From Ehretia macrophylla (lineage: Eukaryota > Streptophyta > Magnoliopsida > Boraginales > Ehretiaceae), in NCBI GenBank assembly GCA_037974665.1, contig CM075768.1, positions 5,977,501-6,041,500 of the forward strand: 64,000 nt of DNA, written 5' to 3'. This document shows, in pieces, positions 11,229 through 22,449 of this stretch. The notes beneath the pieces are model-generated. The model was not told where the DNA came from, searched no databases, and saw only the letters and a list, made by a program, of their open reading frames with translations. Within the stretch, counting starts at the first letter, position 1, and each line of letters starts with the position of its first letter. Made by a program: the position numbers and the translations under genes.

Positions 11229-12414
11229 TTGAGGAACAAGAAGAACATTAGTAAGATTGAAAGAAGAAGTAGATATGTGAACAGTACCAGAACCTATATG
11301 GGTGATGGGAAGATTCTGTCCACTACCTACTGTGATGGAATCTTGACCATGATAAGGTTGCTGAGTGATGAACTGAGTAGTGTCATTTGTGATATGGGCA
11401 TTAGTGCCTGATTCAATATACCAGGGATGAGAGTAATCTGTTGATGTGCCTACTTCGGCAGTGTAAGTTTGTTTTTCCTGTTTGACTGGTACTGCATAGT
11501 TGGTGCTGTCAAATTTGTGCCAGCACTCAAGTCCTGAGTGATTTTTCTTGCCACAGATTTGACAGTACAGGGACTGATCAGAGACAAGAGGTAGATTTTG
11601 AGTTGGTGAGTAGGACTGGGAGTGGTAATTTCCTCTGCCTGAGCCCTTCTATCTTCTGCCACCTTTGGAACTGTTTTGCCTACCTCTGCCTCTGCCACCT
11701 CCTCTGCTATCTCCTCTATTTGCATGGAGAATAGTGTGTGAAGAGGATGAAGTGGTGTCTGAAAAAACAAGCTTTTGGGAGAGATTGAGATTCAGCTCTT
11801 CAGATAGAAGATGACTGAAAAGAGTAAGAATTGGAAGAGGCTTAGTTTTAAGTCTAACAGAAGACTTGAAGGCATCATATTCTGATGTAGTCCTTTAAGA
11901 ACAGTAAAGGTAACATATGCATCTGATAATGGCTCTCCAGCAGATGCTAATTGCTCAGCTAGGGTTTGATTGTGTCAAGATAGGCCTGCATAGAATGCTC
12001 CCCTTTCTGAAGTGTGTAAAGCTGCATTTTCAGCTGGTAGGCATGAGACAGGCCTATGGAATAGAATCTCTGTTCCAATGTGCTCCAGATAGTAGCAGAA
12101 GTAGAGAGATGATGAACATGAGGCAAAACTGATAGAGTAATTGAAGCAAAAATACATGATCTCATATGTGTATCCACAGTGTTCCACTGTGTGTACTCTG
12201 GAGTGATGCTGGACTTGCCTTTGTCATCTGTGATCAGAGGTGAAGGACAAGGTTTGGTGCCTGTCACTTGATCAAACAGGTGGTGGCCTTGAAGTATGGT
12301 TTGAACTTGAGTCCTCCAAATGCTGTAATTGGAGTTATCAAGTTTGATGTGGACAAGAGAATTGAAGTTTTGAAGCAAAAGCTTGAGCTCTTGAGGAAGC
12401 TCGAAGGTGTCCAT
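11229..12414 (-). pseudogene. Copia gag and protease region (fossil)
   Basis: Gag starts at 12414 with MDTFELPQELK and continues with LDNSNYSIWRTQVQTILQG, a typical copia capsid-type opening, then a UBN2-like region (LEQRFYSIGLSHAYQLKMQL). Further on are an Arg/Gly-rich linker, a zinc knuckle near 11500-11560, and a protease site of the type WYIESG about 11400-11430. Confidence 0.8.
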
Positions 12415-12540
12415 TAATGGGGGTTAAGGTTTTAGGAGAAGCTTGAATCTAGGGTTTCAGACTTAGGAGAAGTTGATTTTGAGTTGAAATTCTACTTTTA
12501 TAAAGCAAGAGATTCACTCGCTGAGAAATTTGAGTTGATT

Positions 12541-12738
12541 TTGGCTTATCGAAAAGATTAATAGAAAATAGAAATCAGAAAAGAATACTAGAATCACAAC
12601 GAATCAAGCGAAATTTGCAGATGAACAAATGGGGTACAAAAGAAGAATGGTATATTCTACTTACTTGTCTTCTCTAATCTCTAGATCGTTCAAAAGACAC
12701 AAAAGAATAAAAGTCCTCACAAACCCAAAGTTGATCAT
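12541..12738. repeat. 198-bp segment repeated at 17426-17623
   Basis: Direct repeat with only scattered differences. Both copies share AGAAAAGAATACTAGAATCA, AAATGGGGTACAAAAGAAGA and CACAAACCCAAAGTTGATC. It appears to be the 3' part of a gypsy LTR (minus orientation). The left copy continues into LTR sequence that starts at 13176; the right copy is cut off at 17623. Similarity decays gradually at the left edge of both copies, as expected for old copies of one family. Confidence 0.8.
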
Positions 12739-13176
12739 ACTTTGTTAGTGCATAGTAGCAACAAAAGCAAATTGATGTCTCATACTTTAACTTCGTCATA
12801 TATATATATATATAGCAATAAGCACGACCGAAATTAATCAATTCATCTGATAGGCATGATTTGATTCCTATAACTAAGCCACTAACATCCCATGCTAATA
12901 GTGTCATGATTTATTCCTACTAATTAGCCATTAAGTCATAACTAACTTTATTTCTTTATTTATTTTTTCTTGAGAATGCTACATGCACGTTTTCTTCTTT
13001 TACTATATACAAGGAAGATAATAACCACCCATTTAATTAGTTGGTCTAATTTTTAGGCTTCAAATAATCCCATATTCAGCAATTAGAATTAATCATTATC
13101 TAAAATTACCTTAGTCAAATGGTCAAGCCTTTTAAATAAAAGAAAAAATCATAGCCTGAAATTGTGGGATGTTACA
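12541..13176 (-). mobile_element. Ty3/gypsy LTR, next to a polypurine tract
   Basis: On the minus strand the LTR starts TGTAACATCCCACAATTT at 13176. It is immediately preceded by AAGGGGAAAATGA, a polypurine tract, and by a short GAGGACAAAAC segment typical of the end of gypsy pol. The TGTAACA-CCC start is characteristic of long-LTR gypsy elements of plants. The 198-bp repeat forms its far end. A (TA)n run lies near 12798-12813. Confidence 0.65.
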
Positions 13177-13427
13177 TCATTTTCCCCTTAACAAAAGTTT
13201 TGTCCTCAAAACTTAATTTCTAGGGTATGAAATCTGCAAAAACACAAATCAAAATTTAGAGATCATTAGATACAAGTCTAAGCATTCTTATACTCAAAGA
13301 TTTAAGCCTAAGCACTGTTACACTCAAAGCAATAAATCTAAATCCAAGCATTGTAGTACATAACAAAAACTTAGCTACCCAATCCACAAGTCCTCAAATG
13401 ATCATAACCTATGCTCTGATACCATTT
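13177..13427 (-). mobile_element. Nearly empty gypsy internal region with PBS and PPT
   Basis: Only 251 bp separate two LTR edges. On the minus strand TGGTATCAGAGC (13424-13413), a 12-base match to the initiator-Met tRNA primer-binding site, lies three bases from the LTR edge at 13428. The polypurine tract (13189-13177) lies against the LTR edge at 13176. Nothing between them codes for gag or pol except a possible tail of pol. This is either an internally deleted gypsy element or a non-autonomous derivative. The two bordering LTRs start differently (TGTAACAACCCGGG versus TGTAACATCCCACA), so they may come from different elements. Confidence 0.65.
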
Positions 13428-16400
13428 TGTCACGCCCTCAAATTTAAAAGAGAAAATTCAGGGACGAGATTGTAACGGCACGATCCCTCACAAGATCGGA
13501 GCCCCGATCCCATTCTCAAAGGCACGAAAAATGAGGGAAAATGGACAGAATCTCCCCTATACTTAGGTCAATCCAAAACCCTGAACACAGAAGAGATGAT
13601 CACAACAACAATATACAATATTCACAACCATAACTTTCCAAGTTCCTAAGGCCATCCGAGCCTTTCTATAACAAAATACAACATACAAGCACGCGTTCCA
13701 CTAGTTATCATAATACTAATATCATAATTCCGCTTATCTTACCACTTTAATCTTTTCTATCTATCTTTCTTATATTTTAAGTCTTCCAATCATCTTTACC
13801 TAATCCACACAAGCATGCAAACCATTAGGAAATAAAATAAAGCAATAAAGGTTATTACAAGCCTACTTCTAACTATCAATTCATACAAGACTTTAATTTC
13901 ACATTCCATATAACAAGCAACATATACAAGGCACGCAAGCCTCAAGAGAAACATGGCCATCATAAATTTACATAGAACAGTCAACTAAGGCTAGAACATC
14001 TAATCAAAGTGACTCTCGAGCTTTCTTTTCCTCAGACTCCGAAGGCATCAAACCTGAAATGGTTAGAAAGAGGGAGTGAGCATACTAAACACGTATGCCC
14101 AGTGAGGAAGGAAACATATAATTGGGGAGTTTTCGAAAAGGTATTTGTGCAATGCATCAATCAACAACAAAGTAGATTAACAATACGAAACCAGTATACT
14201 ACATATGAATAACCAAGCTAAATGATACACATCAAAGAAAGATAAACAACCACGATAGGATAAATACAATAGCAACCTCAAGGAAACAATAACAATATAA
14301 CACACAATTCAAATATACAAGCTAATTAGCACAAATAAAGGAACACAAGCAATGGTAACTCTCCAAGGACTTAGGACCCAAGCGAGAGTTATACAATGAA
14401 GAATACAAGTTGACCTTGAACTCGTACCACGAACCACAAACCTCGATCCACGAATCACGAACCACGAACAAAAATCCCGATATAATAGTGATAATGATAA
14501 CGATAAGCCGGCAAACCCCTTTATAACTCCAATGGGTGTACTTCGGATGTACCCCAATCCTACGACCTAACTCTCCCAAGGCGGCATCCCTAGCGAGAAA
14601 GGGACTGGGAAATCATAGTAGCCGAGGTATACCGGCAAGCCCGATGCTGCCTGGCTTCTCTTACACTACCATGCCCAAATAGTTGCGCAACCACAATACA
14701 ATGCACTCAAGATGATAACAGACAAGATAAACCAATAAACACATAATCGAGGGACAACAAAGTAGGTTGCCCTTACACACAATATGGTAATCAATAAGCA
14801 CACACTACTTTAACAATTATGCTAAATCACACAATCTATGAGCAAGAAAATAAGCTATTATGCACAATATGATGAAAAACTCCCTCACCTTTACCAAGCT
14901 CCAAGATGCAAGATTTGGCTTCACATCATTCTCAATCACCTTGAACATAAGGTCAAACATTACTTCAATTACTGTTTAACTACAACAATCATTAATTATC
15001 TACTAGGTTAGCTAACTTTATAGTTTACTTAATTAACATATGACATTTATTAGAATTCTATCCTTAGTAAAATGTCACATTTCATATACTTTAATTTAAC
15101 ACATAATCAAAGTAATCATTCAAGTGGTCTAGTATACAAGTCATAATCATAACCCTACACAAACAATACAATTAACAAACAATATAATCAAGATATAGGC
15201 ACGTTCACCCAATCTTTAACAAATAAACATGTAGTTCAATTCACTAACCTCTCCAAAAAGATAAATATACTATACAAGTACAATTAAACACTTATCTAAT
15301 CAATTAAAAGTCAATTATCAATAATTATTACCATGGTTCATAACTAATCCCTTTAGTCCATTTCAAGCTCATACTAAGTGAAACCCAAGCTAACCCTAAT
15401 CCAATCATTCAATTCCTCAAATTACATTATATGACACCCCTACAAATTATGAAAACTCACTTTAATTACATTTACTACAAAAGTCCCAATTGCCCCTTAA
15501 TTACTTTGAACTACAACTACCAAAACTGTTGATTAATTCAATGCCATAAAGGTATTCTAGGTTTTATCCTACATATATAAGACTAATTAGCACATCTAAT
15601 CTCACCCCGGATCACTACATCTATAGGTTACTATTTTATACGTAATTAAGACCTTAATTTTCAGCATTTTTAGAATTCAATAAATTTTATCGAGTAACCA
15701 TTTTAGCATCCCTGGAGTCCATATAAAATGTCAAATCGAGTATCGGGTCACAATTCGATGGTCCTGAGTGAATAGTGCCCAATATCTAACTTTAATATAA
15801 AGATCTTGCAATCTAAGCATTTCTAAATCATTGGAGGTTCTAATCTAGGTTTATTCATTCCTAAATCATGCCTAAATATCATTTAATCAAGCTAGAATAC
15901 AAGAGTATAACAAAATCCTCAATTTCTACAATCAAACCCTACTTTAATTTAAAGATTTATCACATTACCCATTAACAATGCTATCTACGCTTATAATCAT
16001 GTCCCACAAGCATATTAAGGAACAAATCAAGCATAGATAAGCTTATTTAATTCATTACACAACAAATCAATAAATTCAATATAAACCCTAACTATTTATG
16101 CACGAAAGAAATGCAATTCTCCCTCACCAATGCTTGATGTAGAAGCTTGTTTTTGGCTCTAATATGGCTCAAACACCCTCCTATGCAAGCACCAAGGATC
16201 AAACTTTGCAAAACTTGAAGAATTTTCTCTCTTTTTTCTAAGGTGGCCACGATTTTGAAAGGCTATTTGGCTTTCTTTTTGTTTTGTTTTTTGCTATGTT
16301 TAAGTGTATGTAAGATATATATGTATATATATATTATATGTCGACACATTTGACCTTAGTAATATTATGTATATAAAGTTACAATAAAGCCCAAGACTAA

Positions 16401-16862
16401 TTAAATTCCTAACTAGCCCAAAACATCAATATTTTTCACTATTCCTACGATACCAAAAACATTTTTGTAATGCACTCTCCCGACATGCAATGCAAATAAA
16501 AATTATAAATGTATGCCCAAAAACAAGTATATATTAAGGAAAAATACAATATTCGTAAAATAAAATACTTTAATTTTTACCCCGAGCACATGGCTCGTTT
16601 TAAAATGATGAAAATAAGTCTATTAAGTGTTACGAACAATCTCATAAAATAAAAATGACAAAATAATAGTTAAAATATTTTTATTTGAATTTAGTAAATT
16701 GAAGTGTCCCTTTAAAGAAAATAAGAAAAGTAGAAGAAAAATAAAACTACTATATAAGTTTAATGCTAGAATAAGCACATACACACATATAACACTTATA
16801 ACTGGCACAAATTTATATGCAATTAAGTATGATATGCTTCATGCTGGGCCCGGGTTGTTACA
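13428..16862 (-). mobile_element. Very long Ty3/gypsy LTR (about 3.4 kb)
   Basis: Plus-strand edges are TGTCACGCCC at 13428 and GGGCCCGGGTTGTTACA at 16862, so the LTR reads TGTAACAACCCGGGCCC to GGGCGTGACA on the minus strand. The primer site follows its inner edge, so the 13428 end is firm. Inside, segments such as GGGGAGTTTTCGAAAA, GCAATGCA and GGCCATCCGAGCC recur in the LTR at 57484-59934, showing the same broad family. No open reading frame of note lies in it. The length could include older insertions that I could not delimit. Confidence 0.7.
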
Positions 16863-17623
16863 AAGACCGCTGCGAATCCAGAAAGATAAATCTTCCTAAG
16901 CCCGCAAGGCTTTAAACCTCAATAATACTAAGCTTGGATTAACTAAACAATATCAATGTATAAATCAGAGGACAAAAAACTAATCCTTTAAATAAATACC
17001 AAAAATACTAATCCTCCAATTACATAATAAAACTCCATAATAAATAACTAAGTGTCTACACTAAAATATTACACAAAAGAATCTTAACACTTTGCTTTTC
17101 GCCATACCATCTAGCCCAATAAAACTTGATTCACATTTTGTCATCTACAAAGTAGGAAAGAGAGGGGTGAGGGAAACAATGCCTAGTAAGTTAAATATAC
17201 CCCCAAGGAAAGGTGAGGCTTAAATACAACAAATAACAGGACAAAGACAATATTATCAGGCTCTAACATAACATATACAAGTTGTGGCTACTTAGCAGTG
17301 CACACGAAATTCACAAGTCACAATACAAAGTCGTTAACAGATGACGACTAATTAACTCCCAACCGTCTAGGATTCGATACACAACTTCCATAGTTTGTAG
17401 AGCCTGAAATATCAATAGCTCATATTTGGCTTAACAAAAATATCAATACAAAATAAAAATCAGAAAAGAATACTAGAATCACAACGAATCAAGCGAAATT
17501 TGCAGATGAACAAATGGGGTACAAAAGAAGAATGGTATATTCTACTTACTTGTCTTCTCTAATCTCTGGATCATTCAAAAGGCACAAAAGAATAAAAGTC
17601 TTCACAAACCCAAAGTTGATCGT
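16863..17623 (-). mobile_element. Older gypsy LTR fragment
   Basis: Contains phrases common in plant gypsy LTRs (AAGCCCGCAAGGC near 16910, GTGAGGGAAACAATGCC near 17170, ACCGTCTAGGATTCG near 17363) and ends in the second copy of the 198-bp repeat. It appears cut on the left by the 3.4-kb LTR. Orientation and lineage are inferred. Confidence 0.5.
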
Positions 17624-18270
17624 ATTCTTTTCTATATATGAGTAACTCTCGCTTGGGCCCTAAGTCCTTAGAGAGTTACATATGATCATATTCTATTTAT
17701 AAGTGTTATTTAATTTGTAATGTTGATTGATTTTCTCGTATTGAAATGGTACCTCGTGTTTATATTGCTTATTTGTTATTGATTATACAAATCTTGTTTA
17801 TTTGCATTCCACGAAAACCGATTTTGAAACCTCCCCAGCTTATCCTCCTTCACTGAGCATAATGTTTTGCTCACCCTTCTTATCTAACAATGTTTCAAGA
17901 GAGAGGTTGTTCGGTTATCGAGTTTAGAAGTAGGCAAGAGCTTGTGGATCTGTATGTGATAGTTTTTCATAAGTGACCGTGTATTTAATCATAGTGATGA
18001 AGTTTATATAATGTGTTTTATGGGAATATGTAATAATGATTTAATGAACTTACTTTCTATAACAATCTATGTATTTGAGTTGAAGAAGGTAAAACTTAGA
18101 ACTTTATATATGTTGTGGTTGTTGTTTGTGTTGATTCTTCTGCGTGCAGGTTTTTGGTTAGGCCTAAGTACAGGGAAAACTCTGTCCGTTTTTTCTCCTT
18201 TTTTGTGCCTTGAGATTGGGATGGGTTGGTATAATTTGGTCCTGTTTCTGTGAGGGAACGGGGCATTACA
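17624..18270 (+). mobile_element. Gypsy LTR fragment in opposite orientation
   Basis: The segment 17637-17690 (AACTCTCGCTTGGGCCCTAA, TCCTTAGAGAGTTAC) is the reverse complement of 14345-14395 in the 3.4-kb LTR. The fragment ends GGGAACGGGGCATTACA at 18270, a typical gypsy LTR terminus ending in CA. It is therefore a partial LTR of a related element lying the other way round, truncated on its left. It cuts into the CACTA sequence that follows. Confidence 0.6.
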
Positions 18271-18976
18271 CTTCTTTCTTTGTAATATAATGTATACCCA
18301 TTTACACACACATCAATCTTCACGTAAGTCAAACCTAAAAGACTTATTTCGCTCTTGAACCTATACAAGTTCTCTAACAAATTATTATCCTTGGGCAACA
18401 TTCTTCGGATGAATCCAATTATTCGATTAAAATATTGCTCAAACATGTTCTCCTCTATCTTGATATTCAACAACTCACCCACCGCTAACAAACGAGTGTA
18501 TTCCTCATATCCATCTCACAAAGGCTCATTTACAAATTTTAATAGATTACAAAAATGTTGTTATTCCATATTAGGTTGTTCTTCAATTGGCTGATAAAAT
18601 GTTGGCAGCAAATTTGATAGGCCAACAACATGAAATACCATTGTCCTATAACTATTTCTTTCATCATACCCAAATTGATCCCCAATATTACAGTCATCAT
18701 TATCCCCATTAAGGTTTTCCTGATCCCTTTGTGAAGTCCAAATAGTATAATGATGTATGAACCCCTTTTGGTAGAGATGAAAAGTACATGTATCGATGCC
18801 CATAAACTTGAGATTTGTGCATCTCGTGCAAAGACACCTTACTTTGTCTCCATCCATGTATTGTGTTTGACTACTTGCAAAAGCAATGAATTCGTCAACA
18901 CCTCAGTGAATATAGGATTCATTGCTTCATCAGATGTTAAGCGATTGTTCATCCAATGTTGTCGATTGGTTTCCAT
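18271..18976 (-). pseudogene. CACTA transposase N-terminal part, broken
   Basis: From 18976 downwards the minus strand reads METNRQHWMNNRLTSDEAM, then VRCLCTRCTNLKF with FHLYQKGFIHHYTIWTS, the Transpos_assoc domain found at the start of plant CACTA transposases (Cys residues and the HLYxKGFxxxYTxW pattern are kept). After a frame change comes MLAVGELLNIKIEENMFEQY, then FIRRMLPKDNNLLENLY and LLGLTYVKIDVCVNGYTLYY, matching the family pattern LGLxYxKIDxCxNxCxLY. The frame changes at about 18880 and again near 18560. The coding sequence stops at the LTR junction at 18270, so the DDE catalytic part is gone from here. It is non-functional. Confidence 0.75.
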
Positions 18977-19250
18977 TTTGGTAACTTCTGTAATACAAAA
19001 TAGGCTTAATTAACCAAATTTAGGCTCTTAATTACCTAATGTAATATATTTTAACTACTTAAGGAGTGATACTACGTACCAAATAATAAAAGAATATCAC
19101 ATATGAATAGCACTACCAAATAATATTTCATATTCAATACCTAATATACTACCAAATATCACTTATAAAATTATAAAAACAAACATAAAATTAAATACAA
19201 AAATTAAAAAATTGAACAAATAAATAAATTTAAAATTTATATATATATAC

Positions 19251-20537
19251 TGTTAGCCTGAGGGTTTTAATCTCATATTTTGATGACAACTAAATCTTAT
19301 TCATATGATTAACATTGTCTAATCATTGTATATACAAGTGTTGCAATGTTTGAGAATTGTGCCTAGATCGTGAGATCAAGCTTGTGGAGTATTCTTTGTT
19401 CCTATCTCAAGGGTGAAGCAAAATCAAGTGCCTAGAAAGATGAAGATCTTTGAAGCTTAAAAGACCACCCAAGTTGAGATCTTATCATTAAAGAATGAAG
19501 AGGGAGTTAGAAGGAAGGAGACATGGAGTCATAAGGGATACCGACCGTTTCAAATGTAAAATGCCATTGAAACGCTTGGTAAAGCTCAAAAATGTCTTTT
19601 CTTTTGAAGGAGCTTTTTTACTTGATCTTAAATTGTTCTTGATAATCAATTTGAGTTTTTTGAAAATATTTTTATTCCTCTTTCTTCACATTGAACTTTT
19701 ATCTAAAAAGTTCTTTTAAGAAAATGTTGTGCTTGTCGACCGACTTTAGTCAATCAGTTTAGGCAGTGCAAGCCGGTCAAGTAATATCGAGCGAGTATAT
19801 CATCCTATATCACTCAACTGGCTCTTCTATACCATGTTGATTGGGGAAAACTGGGCGAGTCCTTCAACCTGCTTATCAACCGACTTTTGAAAAATATAGC
19901 CGTTATATAGCTGGTAGAATGGTTGGTTATATATTCCTAAACACACCATTTGCAAAAGCTACCTCTTCTAACTACAAACAATTGTTCCAAAGCTTTCATA
20001 TCATTAAAAACACATTGCTTGCACATTTTATTGAGCTTTAACTTGTAAATCATTGAGCATTCAAGAGAGCTTAAATTGTATGCATTTACTCTTGAAGAGA
20101 GATACCTTGTACTCAATATTTATTACATCGTTGTTGTGAGATAAACATTCGGCTTTGATAGATTCATTGTATAGAGAGTGTTTGAAATCATCTTTGTAGT
20201 TTCAAAGAAGTGAAAAGGCTTGTACTACTCTTGTGGATTCAAGAGGTATTGTAAGTAGGTTTATGTTTCACCAACTTTTGAAGAAGCAACTCTTGTGGAG
20301 CTAGTGAAATCCTAAGGGGATGAACTTTAGGTGGTAGATGTAGAGTAGCAAACCACCCTAAAATCGCTCACTCAATCTCTCTATCTCTTTTCTCATTTAC
20401 TCTTCATTTTATTTCATACCTTGTGTTTGATAAATTGTTCGATAGAATTTACTATTTGTAAATATATTCAAAAAAAAATAGTAGTATTGTTCTTATATCC
20501 TAATTCACCACTCCTCTTAAGATAATTTGGCCTAACA
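19251..20537. mobile_element. Solo LTR, SIRE/Maximus-like Copia, perfect TSD
   Basis: The 1,287-bp LTR starts TGTTAGCCTGAGGG and ends TTGGCCTAACA. It is flanked by identical 5-bp copies of TATAC (19246-19250 and 20538-20542). No internal region is present, so it is a solo LTR left by recombination between two LTRs. The opening with TTTTGATGACAAC and the closing CACCACTCCTCTTAAG-type segment are typical of SIRE-lineage copia LTRs. Clean ends and an exact duplication suggest a younger age than the surrounding CACTA sequence. Confidence 0.88.
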
Positions 20538-20542
20538 TATAC

Positions 20543-20597
20543 ACATATATAGATATATATACATATATATATGCACATTATGGAAAGAAAGAAGGAG

Positions 20598-20631
<34 letters not shown>

Positions 20632-20870
20632 GTAAACCCTAAACTATTTACTTGTAGAAAGAGAGAAGGAGATTATGGTGGTGCCCTTGGTGGTGCCTTT
20701 GATACCCTTGGTGGTGTTGTATGGTAGTGTCTTTGGTAGTGGTGGTAGTAGCAATGGTGGTGCCCTTGATTGTGTTGGCAGTGGTAGTAGTTCCTTAGAG
20801 AGAGAGAAAAAAGAGAAAATGTTTGTAGAGAGAGAAAGAAGAGAGGAAATAGAGTAAAGGGAAATGAAAA
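20543..20870. repeat. AT-rich and GGT-rich low-complexity stretch
   Basis: Repeated TATATACATATATA runs (20543-20632) are followed by a GTGGTG/GGTAGTG-rich stretch (about 20675-20800) and GAGAGA/AAGAGA runs. The open frame across it is compositional and I do not call it a gene. Confidence 0.6.
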
Positions 20871-20894
20871 ATTTTCGTAGTTGTACTATTTAAG

Positions 20895-21160
20895 TTGAAA
20901 AAAATGCGGGCGACAGAATGGCAAAGGCTGTCGCCCCTATCTGGCCGGGTTAGTAAAATTAGTAACTTTATAGACCTTGCCGAATGGGGAAACTGGCTAG
21001 ACGATGCCCCCAGTTGGCAGGGGAAACAGGAATGTAGCCCTATTATCCCCGCTGTAGCCGGTGCCCCAGGTCAGCAGGGTCAGTAAGCTTACAAACTTTA
21101 CTGACCCCATCGGATAGGCACGCTGGCTGGCCAGTGTCCCTATTTGGTAGGGTCAATAGG
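20895..21160. repeat. GC-rich CACTA subterminal-like modules
   Basis: A sharp GC-rich island in AT-rich surroundings with repeated pieces such as GGCCGGGTTAGTAAA, GGTCAGCAGGGTCAGTAA, CCTTGCCGAATGGGG and GTCCCTATTTGGTAGGG. A close match to the last (GTCCCTGTTCGGTAGGGAC) occurs at 25551. Short GC-rich repeats of this kind are typical of the subterminal regions where CACTA transposases bind. The function here is inferred. Confidence 0.5.
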
Positions 21161-21544
21161 GCTTTTAACACTTATTTCTTATTTTCCTAAATTTTATAGG
21201 TCCAAGACATTTTTGGTAGTTTGTAAAAATGAACAAAGGAATATAGTCACGTGTCTTGTTTAATTGGAACCTACTAAATTGGATTAGATGAGTGTTTGAC
21301 AAAAACCAACATGACAAAATCTCAGTGCAAAACTACCAATCAAAAAATGAAATACATTATTTAAAACACAAACTACACCCAAAAAGGAAATCTTAAAGCT
21401 ATAAGCCTTTGACAAAAATTAAAGCAGTAAGAAAGCAAAAATCAACATAAAAAATGTAACCAACAAGTCTTAATTACAAGTCATAAAAAATCAACTACCA
21501 TAGCTAACACTAGTTGTTCAAAACAAGCCAAATACTTGAACTCA

Positions 21545-22449
21545 ATGCCTTCCTCAACCTCGACCTCCACAGCCACGTCCCTTTAGATAAACTTGACGCT
21601 ATCGTGGTTCTCCCTAAACTAGCTGAGCTCGTAGATGGGTAGTTTCTTCCTTAATATTATTTACCTGCTCCATAACAAAGTCCAAACTGCATTGAAATTC
21701 CACAAAACTTTCTATATCATCTTCTCTATGTTAAGTCAGAGTAGTAACAAGAGTCTCAAAAATTTTCAGGAATTACCCATGCCACCCATCCTATCATCTA
21801 TTCCCTTCATCCATTCACCCAACTGTCAAGTCTAGCTAGTTTCTAATCAAATAGTAAGGCTGAACCACTAGAACACTCTCCTCTATGTCTATCTTCATCC
21901 ACAATATGCTATAGAAGGGAATCATGTAAAAGCCTTTTGCACCTGTTCTTGCACAACCCTTTTGAACATATTTCTCATTTCAGCATCTCCCTCATATGGA
22001 AAGTTCTACATCTTAACATCTCTCTCACGGACCAGGTTGACCTAAGGAAATGTTGTCTTATTTTTTGTTTTTAGCTTGATGAGGTCTTAATCAGCCAAAG
22101 ACAACATATGAAATTCAGACTTACCAATGTACCTATCTTCATACCAATATATCTTTTGTTGATGGAATGAAGACCTATCAAGGTACCAATTTGGGTGAAA
22201 ATGGTTCTCCAAAAAATCATGTAAAGGAACTTAAAGCACTTGAATATTCTAGTAAGGGCAACTCCATATGGTAAAGAGATATTCCTACTATCAACATGAA
22301 GCATATATCGGATTATGATATAGGGAAGGTTCACTTGCCTAATTTGGGTCATCAAAAAGACAATTTAGGTATCACCTTGACCAGTCCTTTTATCATTGAT
22401 ATTCGTAGGCACTATAGCATTGCTGACAAAACAAACCATAAGCCATTTC
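21545..22449 (-). pseudogene. Plant transposon protein segment (Transposase_32-like), broken
   Basis: Minus-strand frames contain NLPYIIIRYMLHV, followed by LPYGVALTRIFKCF. This matches the pattern LPYxIxRxM...LPYGxxLTRIF of the 'putative plant transposon protein' family (Pfam Transposase_32). The preceding stretch WLMVCFVSNAIVPTNIND resembles the upstream W-x-N-x-P-T part of the same domain. The family's biochemical role is unknown to me. The sequence is interrupted at 22450 by an LTR insertion and seems to resume at 24882. Further left (21545-21835) lies a degraded tail including MEGIDDRMGGM. It is dead. Confidence 0.55.

Larger units (their letters stand above)
7891..12540 (-). mobile_element. 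Ty1/copia retrotransposon, near-complete coding region, fossil
   Basis: Minus-strand element with gag, protease, integrase, reverse transcriptase and RNase H in copia order. The 3' LTR begins TGATAAGG at 8076, directly after a polypurine tract (CCCCCC on the plus strand, 8077-8089). No matching 5' LTR is seen: the leader upstream of gag ends where gypsy LTR sequence begins near 12541. The gag start (MDTFELPQELKLLLQNFNSL) and overall text suggest a Retrofit/Ale-like lineage (inference). Reading frames are long, with roughly half a dozen breaks, so this is one of the younger copia copies in the window, but it is not intact. Confidence 0.88.

Noticed and set aside
18011-18253. 80-codon open frame on the plus strand as a membrane protein
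   Set aside because: It lies within a gypsy LTR fragment; hydrophobic text from T-rich DNA is expected by chance.
20675-21086. Gly/Val-rich and Trp-containing open frames as coding genes
   Set aside because: They follow GGT-type low-complexity and GC-rich repeat modules and look compositional.
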